Source of the DNA: Thermoproteati archaeon
Lineage (GTDB): Archaea; Thermoproteota; Thermoprotei_A; Marsarchaeales; UBA168
Reading direction: 5' to 3'
Length of the DNA stretch: 14,831 nt
Assembly (NCBI GenBank): GCA_023256295.1
Contig: JAGDXH010000014.1
Location: 15,953 to 30,783, forward strand
The position numbers were made by a program, and so were the translations under genes. The first letter of the stretch is position 1, and each line of letters starts with the position of its first letter. Of the stretch, positions 1 to 5,706 are shown piece by piece. The notes under the pieces were generated by a model. That model was given only the letters and a program-made list of their open reading frames with translations. It was not told the origin of the DNA and did no database searches.

Positions 1-1170
1 GCCGGCACGACCACCTACGCCATCGCCGCTGCTCAGCCCTGCCGTGGTGCCAGCTCCTTCTTGCACTAGACGCTTCAAACCAGAGAACATCTCTTGCGCG
101 TTGAATCTCCATTCCCCGTTGACGTATTGCCTAGAGATGTCTGCAGGGTTCTTCGGATCCCCGTATTTGTTCATCCAAGACCAGTGAGACAGGTAGTACC
201 TGAAGTCATAACTAGCGTATCTCGACTCGAACTCATCCATGAATAGCGCAAACGGATGCAATGAGCTAGGAGGAAGATAAAAAAGGGTGAAGTAGCGAGA
301 ATCGCACGCGCTGAAGAAGGTCAAGTAAGCGTTCTCAACAAGCTCGGCGGCGAAGAGTGAGGAAAATCCCTCCTCCGGCCAAAAGATTCCAGCTATGGTC
401 AAGGTCTGCGGTGCGAACACCCCAGGGTCAAAGAAGTCAAGGAATGAGCCGATCACCATGCTTCTGGACGGATCTCCTCCACCCAAGACATGCTCTTCCA
501 GATGATGACGGACCTCTCTCTTGTCCAGAGCAAGCGCTTCCGACATGGCCTCAACGCCAATGGCCGATGACCGCTTCAGCAGATGAAGGATCTTCAGGTC
601 AGTCTCGTCAAAGTCCACGCGAGACACGTCAAACTTCCGGATCCTGCGGGCAACCGGGATCATCCTCGCGTCTGCCTTCCAAACTCCAGAGGTATAATCA
701 AAGACTGATGGATGAAAGCTGTAGCGGTTTGGCGCCTGACTAGCCACGCAGACCTCAAAGCGATCCACCAGACCTTCTCCCTGCAAGAGACCCAATCCCT
801 CTTCGATCTCTTTTTCTCTGTCCGACGGCACTAGGACACGAAAAATGAGCTCGTCTTCCCCCATGGACCTGAATGAGCTGATGACAAAATCACTGCGCAT
901 GACGTAGTCCGTTATCTTGGGGATCATGTGATGGACAGCTGGAGTAACGTGAACAAGCACGAAACTGTCAAGAAGCCCCAGCCTGAAGAAGTTGACGAAA
1001 GCCTTTGCCAACAGCCCCTTGCCGGCCACGTAACCTTTGTAGATCATCTCTGCCTCGCTCCCCAAACCGCTCGCCTTTCCAAGCAACTCAAAGTCAAGGA
1101 CAGGCATCTCTTCAAGGGTCTCAATCAGCCGCAAAACCTTGTCTTCTAATCCCATGTCCGGCGTTGCCAT
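1..1170 (-). CDS. helix-turn-helix protein, AsnC/Lrp-like, C-terminus cut by window edge
   Basis: An open frame of 390 codons starts at ATG 1170 (in-frame ATG also at 1155) and runs without a stop off the left edge, so the C-terminus is missing. Residues about 187-228 read as a winged or simple helix-turn-helix (DETDLKILHLLKR, then EAMSEALALDKREVRHHLEE), resembling AsnC/Lrp-type domains. Residues 8-65 look like a second, weaker HTH, followed by a region (about 68-143) whose alternating hydrophobic pattern could be a RAM-like ligand-binding fold. The part after 240 is rich in aromatic residues and I do not recognise it. A TATA-like TTTTAAGC lies 28 nt before ATG 1170, which supports that start on a leaderless mRNA. 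Probably a transcription regulator with tandem HTH modules; the ligand and targets cannot be inferred. The reading frame is certain, the function moderate. Confidence 0.75.
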   Translation of the reverse strand, partial: MATPDMGLEDKVLRLIETLEEMPVLDFELLGKASGLGSEAEMIYKGYVAGKGLLAKAFVNFFRLGLLDSFVLVHVTPAVHHMIPKITDYVMRSDFVISSFRSMGEDELIFRVLVPSDREKEIEEGLGLLQGEGLVDRFEVCVASQAPNRYSFHPSVFDYTSGVWKADARMIPVARRIRKFDVSRVDFDETDLKILHLLKRSSAIGVEAMSEALALDKREVRHHLEEHVLGGGDPSRSMVIGSFLDFFDPGVFAPQTLTIAGIFWPEEGFSSLFAAELVENAYLTFFSACDSRYFTLFYLPPSSLHPFALFMDEFESRYASYDFRYYLSHWSWMNKYGDPKNPADISRQYVNGEWRFNAQEMFSGLKRLVQEGAGTTAGLSSGDGVGGRAG

Positions 1171-1190
1171 GCTCACACGAAAACGACTTC

Positions 1191-1198
1191 GCTTAAAA
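1191..1198 (-). promoter_or_regulatory. TATA box of the HTH gene
   Basis: On the minus strand this reads TTTTAAGC and ends 20 nt before ATG 1170 (28 nt from its first base). That is the spacing expected if transcription begins at or next to the start codon. It matches the TTTAAG-like boxes seen before other genes in this window. Confidence 0.5.
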
Positions 1199-1458
1199 CC
1201 CTTGCCTTGAAAGATGGAAGTCCGGAATCCAACTCCCCCATATCAGCCCAGTTCCTTGGAGCGTTATTGATGGCCTCTATCTACCGAATGCTGCATGTGC
1301 TCAGAGAGAAACAGCGCCTTGCAACCGCAGAATCTTGGCCTACTGGCAGTACAGGACCAAGGAGTGCGGTGTTCGATGAGAAAGCTCTTGGTAGCTAGCA
1401 AAGTCATCGGGTCGGCCCTCGCTGGAGACTTCTTCGCGAACAAAGCACCTGTCATACG

Positions 1459-1487
1459 TGAACTACCCCTGCCCTGAGGGGCTTCCT
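1459..1487 (-). mobile_element. solitary IS200/IS605-type right-end hairpin
   Basis: The minus strand reads GGAAGC, then a hairpin (CCCCT / AGGGG, loop CAGGGC), then GTAGTTCAC. The frame AAGCCC-hairpin-GGGTAGTT is typical of right ends of archaeal IS200/IS605-family elements, where it also forms the 3' scaffold of the TnpB-associated RNA. A second, clearer copy of this frame lies at 3875-3907. No tnpA or tnpB remnant is visible next to this copy; the tRNA-Val gene ends 33 nt away. It may be a relic end or a transposase-less derivative. Confidence 0.5.
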
Positions 1488-1520
1488 GCTTCGAGAACCG
1501 ACGCGCAAGCGCAGCTCGCC

Positions 1521-1605
1521 TGGGCCGGTCCGGATTTGAACCGGAACCTCTGCCGTGTAAGGGCGGCTTCAGGCTGAGTATCCTGCCGGGTTAGACCACA
1601 GGCCC
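1521..1605 (-). tRNA. tRNA-Val (anticodon TAC) with a probable 12-nt intron
   Basis: The minus strand gives acceptor GGGCCTG / CCGGCCC, D arm GTCT...GGAT, anticodon loop CTTACAC (anticodon TAC, reading GUA), T arm TCCGG-TTCAAAT-CCGGA, and A73; CCA is not encoded. The raw gene is 85 nt, 12 too long. Removing 1568-1579 (minus strand ACTCAGCCTGAA) leaves 73 nt. That intron sits between positions 25 and 26. CAGG before the 5' site pairs with CCTG in the intron, with bulges AT|A and AA|G and outer pairs CGG/CCG: a relaxed bulge-helix motif. Two mismatches remain in the mature form, T6-C67 and C28-A42. An alternative 12-nt excision (minus-strand CAGCCTGAAGCC) would give a perfect CTGCC/GGCAG anticodon stem but has no bulge-helix support. 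A TATA box (1625-1632) lies at the right distance upstream. Confidence 0.8.
1568..1579 (-). other. predicted non-canonical tRNA intron (position 25/26)
   Basis: This 12-nt segment is predicted to be removed from the pre-tRNA-Val by tRNA-splicing endonuclease. The supporting helix is CAGG (exon) with CCTG (intron), flanked by 3-nt bulges; there is no inner helix, as expected for so short an intron. The boundaries are inferred by folding only. Confidence 0.6.
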
Positions 1606-1624
1606 GCAACCTCAGCCAGGGTCG

Positions 1625-1632
1625 CATTTAAT
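1625..1632 (-). promoter_or_regulatory. TATA box of tRNA-Val
   Basis: ATTAAATG on the minus strand, about 20-27 nt upstream of the first base of the tRNA. Confidence 0.45.
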
Positions 1633-1654
1633 CTTTTTCGCCGCTGCCTTGGCA

Positions 1655-2344
1655 TCAGGCTTGGCTGTGCGGTACGTTTTGAACGTAATAGTCGCAATAC
1701 GCGTTGACAGGACAGGTTGAGCACTTTGGGGCTCTTGAGGTGCATATCTCTCTTCCAAACCTGATCATGGAAAGGTGCATCTGCTTCCTTAGATCTGAAG
1801 GTACCAACGCGTGGATAGCCCGCTGAACAGACGCATAAGAGGGGGAGGAAGTCATGCCAAGACGCATACTAACGCGCCTCACGTGAACGTCCACCGGGAC
1901 GACGGGGGCATCCAGATATACCATGCAGAAGACATCTGCAGTCTTCTCTCCGACGCCCCCGACGGATACAAGCAACGCCCTTGCGTCTTGCCAGCTGACC
2001 GAGCGAGCCCAGGTCGTGAACGACCGCTGAAGTTCTAGCCAAGCGAGCCTTTGAATCGTGCATGCTTTCTGATTCTGCATACCAGCAGGTCTTATGATTC
2101 TAGCAAGCTCTTCACACGATGCCGCTGCCAACTTCTCTATGGAGGGATACTTGGCTTCCAGGTTTTTCTCCGCAGCCTCTGCCATCCTATCGCTGGTATG
2201 CTGGCTTAGCACAACCCCTAGAAGGCCGAAGAACGGATCTTTCCCGAGCCGCGGACCTTCCCAAGGAAATTTTTCACGTATTATGCTGAGTGCTTCTGAA
2301 AGCTCTTGTGCTCTGTTCAAGTCCCCGAAAGAAGACCCTGGCAA
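1655..2344 (-). CDS. nth: endonuclease III family DNA glycosylase/AP lyase
   Basis: A 229-residue member of the HhH-GPD/endonuclease III family. It removes oxidised (or, in some archaeal members, mismatched) pyrimidines and cleaves the abasic site in base excision repair. The helix-hairpin-helix is at about 125-138 (LLVSVGGVGEKTAD) with the catalytic lysine K134, and the catalytic aspartate is D152 in PVDVHV. Four cysteines at 201, 208, 211 and 217 have the exact C-x6-C-x2-C-x5-C spacing of the [4Fe-4S] cluster. The length is typical. The gene starts 6 nt after the stop of the UDG gene, so the two are almost surely co-transcribed and perhaps translationally coupled. Substrate preference (thymine glycol or a G:T/G:U mismatch) cannot be read from these motifs alone. 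Confidence 0.93.
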   Translation of the reverse strand: MPGSSFGDLNRAQELSEALSIIREKFPWEGPRLGKDPFFGLLGVVLSQHTSDRMAEAAEKNLEAKYPSIEKLAAASCEELARIIRPAGMQNQKACTIQRLAWLELQRSFTTWARSVSWQDARALLVSVGGVGEKTADVFCMVYLDAPVVPVDVHVRRVSMRLGMTSSPSYASVQRAIHALVPSDLRKQMHLSMIRFGREICTSRAPKCSTCPVNAYCDYYVQNVPHSQA

Positions 2345-2350
2345 AAAAAG

Positions 2351-2902
2351 TTACCTCTGCCCACGCAGGCGCTGGGAAGCCTCGCGCAAGTCCGCAAAGA
2401 AAAGCGGTCTGAGCGCTGGATTTCTCAAGACGGCAGCTGGATGATACGTGACGCGAGTCTCAATGCCATAAGACGCCAGCTTCTTTCCTCTGAGAGAAGA
2501 GAGGCCAGCCTGACCCAAGATCGCGTCGGCAGCCGTGTTTCCCAAAAGGAGCATCAGCTGGGGCTTGATTATGGCTACTTCTCTACTCAGATAGGGAAGA
2601 CATGCCCTGATCTCCGATTTCTTAGGCCTCCTGTTAGCTGGCGGCCTGCACTTCACGACGTTCGTGATATATACCTGCCTCCTAGATAGGCCAACGGCCA
2701 AGAGAGCTTCTTCTAGCAGCCGTCCCGCGCGGCCCACAAACGGCCTTCCCAGCTCATCTTCTCTCTGGCCGGGCGCCTCTCCCACTAAGAAAAGAGATCC
2801 AAACGCACCCTCTCCGGGCACCGCGTGGGTTCTCCCTTGCCAAAGCGGGCAAAGCCTGCATGAAGAGATCTCCTCAGCCAACCTATTCAGCGGCTGATCC
2901 AT
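2351..2902 (-). CDS. family 4 (thermophile-type) uracil-DNA glycosylase
   Basis: 183 residues with the hallmarks of family 4 UDGs, which remove uracil arising from cytosine deamination. Motif 1 is GEAPGQREDELGRPFVG (41-57) and the motif 2 region is YHPAA (153-157). The [4Fe-4S] ligands are C15, C18, C85 and C101, the family spacing. The first gene of a two-gene repair unit with the endonuclease III gene 6 nt downstream. A TATA-like CTTATATG lies about 50 nt upstream and an AGGTGG element (2930-2935) could be a Shine-Dalgarno site, so this gene may have a short leader, unlike most neighbours. Family 4 enzymes are typical of thermophiles but not restricted to them. Confidence 0.93.
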   Translation of the reverse strand: MDQPLNRLAEEISSCRLCPLWQGRTHAVPGEGAFGSLFLVGEAPGQREDELGRPFVGRAGRLLEEALLAVGLSRRQVYITNVVKCRPPANRRPKKSEIRACLPYLSREVAIIKPQLMLLLGNTAADAILGQAGLSSLRGKKLASYGIETRVTYHPAAVLRNPALRPLFFADLREASQRLRGQR

Positions 2903-3156
2903 CTTTTACCACTGCACACTCCACCTGTTAGGGTGGGGATCTGGAGAAGCATATAAGCAAAGGGTTGCTTCGAGGGTGTTCCCTGAAAGACGAGGTCGGC
3001 CCGATGGCACAAGCGCGCGATCGCAACCCAAACGAGGCCGTGAATACCCCGTGCGTTGACGAGAGGTACGAGTGGGGTACATAAGCTCGTCGAAGTGGAT
3101 ATGATGACGCGCCGCGAAGGCCGCCGGAAACCCCAAGCCCCCGAAGGACGAGTAGT
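2903..3156. other. 254-bp intergenic segment rich in inverted repeats; possible RNA gene
   Basis: No convincing protein lies here; the longest minus frame (2906-3136) has no recognisable domain. Several complementary segments are visible: GGGTTGC (2962-2968) with GCAACCC (3023-3029), TACCCC (3045-3050) with GGGGTA (3074-3079), and CTCGTC (3086-3091) with GACGAG (present three times, at 2989, 3058 and near 3148). A TATA element at 2949-2958 faces in. I looked for RNase P conserved regions, an SRP helix 8 and tRNA arms and found none. It may be an unassigned structured RNA or only untranslated sequence. Confidence 0.35.
2949..2958. promoter_or_regulatory. near-symmetrical TATA element
   Basis: GCATATAAGC on the plus strand and GCTTATATGC on the minus strand. 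It can serve the leftward UDG gene (about 50 nt to its ATG) and could equally start a rightward transcript into the gene-free segment up to 3156. Confidence 0.4.
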
Positions 3157-3837
3157 TTACCTGTGCATGACCTTTACGCCGCCTTCTCCTCCCACGTAGA
3201 CGGAAGTGGCTAGGCCAGAGAACACACCAACGTCCACCACGCCAGTCAGGCGTTTCAGTACATCCCTCAGCTCTCCCGCCTCAATGCCCGAGCTTCCGAC
3301 CTGAACGTCGATCACCCAGTTTCCGTTATCTGTAACCAAAGGTCCGTTTTTGCCAGAACCTATCCTGACATCGAAGGTCAACCCCATGCCCCTAAGCTCG
3401 TAGACCAAGTTCTGATAGGAAATTGGCTCGATTTCCACGGGAATTGGATACATCAGGACGTCTGGAACCAACTTTTGATCGTCAACCACAATGATGTAAG
3501 ATCTCGTCCGCTCGGCGAGCAACCTTTCAGCCAAAAGAGCAGCTCCCCCTCCCTTTATCAGATTCAGTGAAGGGTCAACCTTGTCCGCCCCATCGAAGGT
3601 CAGCTCAGGCCGAAGGTTTGAGTACAGGTCAAACGCGGCCACGCCATAGGACATCAGCTTCAGCTGAGTAGCCCTTGATGCAACCACAAAACGACGGTTC
3701 AGGAACCCCTGCTCAGCCATCTTATCTACAAGTAGCTCCACAGTGCTTCCCGAGCCCAAGCCTATGGGATCTTGATCCTCAACCAGCCCAAGCGCTTCCC
3801 TCACCGCAGATTCCCTTGAAGTCCTCAAAGAGTCCAT
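3157..3837 (-). CDS. rpiA: ribose-5-phosphate isomerase A
   Basis: Interconverts ribose 5-phosphate and ribulose 5-phosphate, supplying ribose for nucleotide synthesis in archaea lacking the oxidative pentose phosphate pathway. From ATG 3837 it is 227 residues, the usual length. Motifs: GLGSGSTVE (26-34), DGADKVD (82-88), KGGGAALLAE (95-104). D82, D85, K95 and E104 match the catalytic D81, D84, K94 and E103 of the E. coli enzyme. The frame is open for another 101 codons upstream to 4140, but that part encodes a decayed TnpB tail and a transposon hairpin, so I reject the long start. A TATA-like GTTTAAGC lies about 24 nt before ATG 3837 and supports it. No partner gene is adjacent; thrS upstream is separated by the mobile-element relic. 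Confidence 0.93.
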   Translation of the reverse strand: MDSLRTSRESAVREALGLVEDQDPIGLGSGSTVELLVDKMAEQGFLNRRFVVASRATQLKLMSYGVAAFDLYSNLRPELTFDGADKVDPSLNLIKGGGAALLAERLLAERTRSYIIVVDDQKLVPDVLMYPIPVEIEPISYQNLVYELRGMGLTFDVRIGSGKNGPLVTDNGNWVIDVQVGSSGIEAGELRDVLKRLTGVVDVGVFSGLATSVYVGGEGGVKVMHR

Positions 3838-3854
3838 GAGAGCTAGCTGCGCCT

Positions 3855-3862
3855 GCTTAAAC
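3855..3862 (-). promoter_or_regulatory. TATA box of rpiA
   Basis: GTTTAAGC on the minus strand, about 24 nt upstream of ATG 3837. It decides the rpiA start. It lies only 12 nt inside the IS right-end boundary near 3875, so the element inserted immediately upstream of the promoter or the promoter formed after insertion. Confidence 0.5.
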
Positions 3863-3874
3863 GCGTTTGCGAAG

Positions 3875-3907
3875 TTAACTACCCACGTCTGAACGACGTG
3901 GGCTTCT
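3875..3907 (-). mobile_element. IS200/IS605-type right end
   Basis: The minus strand reads GAAGC, an 8-bp perfect stem (CCCACGTC / GACGTGGG, loop GTTCA), then TAGTTAAC. This is the AAGCCC-hairpin-GGGTAGTT frame of IS200/IS605 right ends. It directly follows a decayed TnpB C-terminus, as in an intact element, which makes the assignment strong. Confidence 0.75.
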
Positions 3908-4140
3908 CGCTTCCTTGACTGAATTCGCTCACCTTTTTTGTCAAGTGGATATCTGGCTTCCGTGAGGGCCCGTTCCGGATCAGGCCCAAGTGCGTTCCTA
4001 GACTCGCCGACGGCCCCATCAGGCACAAACTCACACTTGAGGCACCGGACGAAGCGGTGATTCATGAAGTGGACTGCGATTTCAGAGAGAGGGTAGCCCT
4101 TGCGTCGCGAACGCATATAAAATCGTGGACACGAACTCAC
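3897..4140 (-). pseudogene. tnpB: TnpB C-terminal remnant (IS200/IS605)
   Basis: The frame translates to HRFVRCLKCEF followed by SRNALGPDPERALTEA and ends in KKGERIQSRKREAH. This resembles the end of TnpB: the second CxxC of its zinc ribbon (C33, C36 counted from 4140), the D/N-rich helix after it, and the basic tail that runs into the right-end hairpin. The RuvC-like catalytic core and the first CxxC are absent; the similarity fades before about 4060, and thrS ends at 4191. It cannot be active. It is in frame with rpiA through the hairpin, which would mislead automatic start calling. Confidence 0.65.
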
Positions 4141-4190
4141 CTGGTCGGCAATCGACGGAGCTTCTTCGCTTCCCCAAACTTCTTCAAGTG

Positions 4191-5594
4191 CTAAAATTTT
4201 GGCAAAAGCGTCAGCCGGACAGGGCCCAAGGCCGGCCTCTTCGGAAATCCCGCCGTCTCCGTCTCAAGACGCGATATCAGCCCGTCAACGCTCATCCTCT
4301 CCACATGCGATGATTCCAGAGAAGAAAGCGACCTGATAGTCACGCTCAGTACACCTTCTTGTTCTTCCTTCTTCCCAACAACCACAACATAAGGAGTCCA
4401 ATGCATTTGGGCATCCCTAACCTTCTTGTTGAAAGACGAGTCGCTGTCATCCACGTAGGCCCTGAAACCAGCGTCTCTGATTTTTTGGGAAACTTCAAGA
4501 GCAGCCTTCTCGTTCTCAAAACTCACGGGGACTACCCTCACTTGAACTGGGCTCAGCCAGGTTGGGAGCAGTGGTAGACCCCCCTTCTTGTAAGCCTCCT
4601 CTATGAGTGAGGAGATAAGGCGCTCAATTGTGCCAAGGCTCGAATGAACTATGATGAAGGTCCCCCTGGAACCATCGCGCTTCGCATACGTGAGGCCGTA
4701 CCTCTCACCGTTTTTGACGTCAAGCTGAACTGTTGAAAGCTGAAGGTTGTTTCCAGTAGAATCGAGCACCTGAAACTCGTCCTTCATGACCCAGTAATAC
4801 TTTGAAGTCGGTATGACGTCCACCAGGATTGCCTTCTCCATCTCCGTGGCCAGGTGGCTGAGGTAGTCCATGCCCTCGCTTAAAAAGGACTTAGTGATCC
4901 TCGCAACCAAGACATAGGGAAGGCCAAGCCTTCTGAGCAGCTCATCGTATTTTTTCGTCAAAAAGGCAAACTCGGCCTCGCCCTGCTCCATGCCGCTGCA
5001 AAACGAGTGGATGTCAGGCATGGTGAAGGCCCTCAGCCTTCTCATCCCGACGCACTCGCTTCTCCTTTCAAGCCTGAAGCTTTTTGAGATCTCATACATC
5101 CTGACCGGCAGCGCCTCCTCTCTGACCGAGGCGTCTTTCATCATCCGAAAGAGGCCAAAGTCCGAGGCAAACCTGAGCAAGAAATGCCTGTTTCCAACTC
5201 TCAGATGGTAGTCCTTTTGCCTGAACTCCTTCGCCTGTTCGTGTATGTCTGGAAGAGAGTAATCGTAGAGCAGCGGCGTCTCGATCTCGTAAGACCCGAG
5301 GTCATGCAGCGCTATCTCCCTGACGTAGTCTTCAAGCAAACCCTTCAAGAGAGCTCCAAACGGATAGTACCTGAAGTTTCCAACGTCGCTGGCAGGTTCC
5401 AGAGAAGCGAGCTGAAGCTTCGTAAGAGCGGCTATGTGTGGAGGTGTCGCGTGCGTAGTGTTCTTCAATTCTTCGCTTAAAAAGTAACCATAGTAATCTT
5501 TGCGCTCCTTCAGCTCCTGTAGGCTCTCGACATCCTCCACGTCAAAAGCAAGGGCCTTTCCATTCTCGTCAATCAGGTAGTACTGGTCAGCCAA
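4191..5594 (-). CDS. thrS: threonyl-tRNA synthetase, catalytic form without editing domain
   Basis: Charges tRNA-Thr. The 467 residues hold the class II catalytic core (about 70-345): motif 1 near 74-107, motif 2 at 170-199 (YEISKSFRLE ... RAFTMPDIHSFC), motif 3 at 317-335 (HSSLGTIERL). The anticodon-binding domain is at about 348-445. Neither the bacterial TGS/editing domains nor the archaeal DTD-like N-terminal editing domain is present; the protein starts with a short unfamiliar N-terminus. This matches the crenarchaeal-type catalytic-only ThrRS, which works with a separate editing protein that is not in this window. Of the three zinc ligands, the two histidines appear to be H196 and H317, but the position where I expect cysteine reads RFASDFGLF, with D145. 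The start is TTG; a TATA box about 24-32 nt upstream fits a leaderless TTG start. Confidence 0.92.
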   Translation of the reverse strand: MADQYYLIDENGKALAFDVEDVESLQELKERKDYYGYFLSEELKNTTHATPPHIAALTKLQLASLEPASDVGNFRYYPFGALLKGLLEDYVREIALHDLGSYEIETPLLYDYSLPDIHEQAKEFRQKDYHLRVGNRHFLLRFASDFGLFRMMKDASVREEALPVRMYEISKSFRLERRSECVGMRRLRAFTMPDIHSFCSGMEQGEAEFAFLTKKYDELLRRLGLPYVLVARITKSFLSEGMDYLSHLATEMEKAILVDVIPTSKYYWVMKDEFQVLDSTGNNLQLSTVQLDVKNGERYGLTYAKRDGSRGTFIIVHSSLGTIERLISSLIEEAYKKGGLPLLPTWLSPVQVRVVPVSFENEKAALEVSQKIRDAGFRAYVDDSDSSFNKKVRDAQMHWTPYVVVVGKKEEQEGVLSVTIRSLSSLESSHVERMSVDGLISRLETETAGFPKRPALGPVRLTLLPKF

Positions 5595-5617
5595 GGTTGA
5601 CAGTTAGGCACGACGAA

Positions 5618-5627
5618 TTTTTATAAG
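5618..5627. promoter_or_regulatory. shared TATA region, thrS and SAM hydrolase
   Basis: Minus strand CTTATAAAAA, about 24 nt before the thrS TTG at 5594, so transcription would start at the codon itself. Read on the plus strand (TTTTTATAAG) the same element would start a transcript near 5648, which argues against using GTG 5635 or ATG 5638 for the rightward gene. Confidence 0.55.
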
Positions 5628-5706
5628 CCTTGGGGTGATGCCGGCCCAAGCAAAGGTTAAAAGACCACCAGTCTTAGACGCGGGTCCTCAGCTGGACGCG
5701 AGACTG

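Larger units (their letters stand above)
1171..1520. other. 350-bp gene-free stretch with an IS-end hairpin
   Basis: Only short frames lie here (at most about 63 codons on either strand), with no promoter-spaced start and no recognisable family. The only structured item I see is the IS200/IS605-type hairpin at 1459-1487. The promoter of the leftward HTH gene lies at the left end of the stretch. Confidence 0.6.

Noticed and set aside
357..743. 128-codon plus-strand frame
   Set aside because: Lies antisense inside the open HTH gene; composition is low-complexity and it has no promoter at the right distance.
3101..3107. ATGATGA box C-like motif on the plus strand
   Set aside because: No CTGA at a workable distance downstream and no paired guide; only the motif at 11872-11878 has a complete context.
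2906..3136. 76-codon minus-strand frame between rpiA and UDG
   Set aside because: No family resemblance, and it ends 3 nt before the UDG start only by chance; the segment looks more like structured RNA than protein.
2903..3156. RNase P RNA or SRP RNA
   Set aside because: None of the conserved RNase P regions nor the SRP helix 8 sequence is visible on either strand.
3838..4140. N-terminal extension of ribose-5-phosphate isomerase
   Set aside because: It encodes a TnpB remnant and passes through the transposon hairpin, and a TATA box sits just before ATG 3837.
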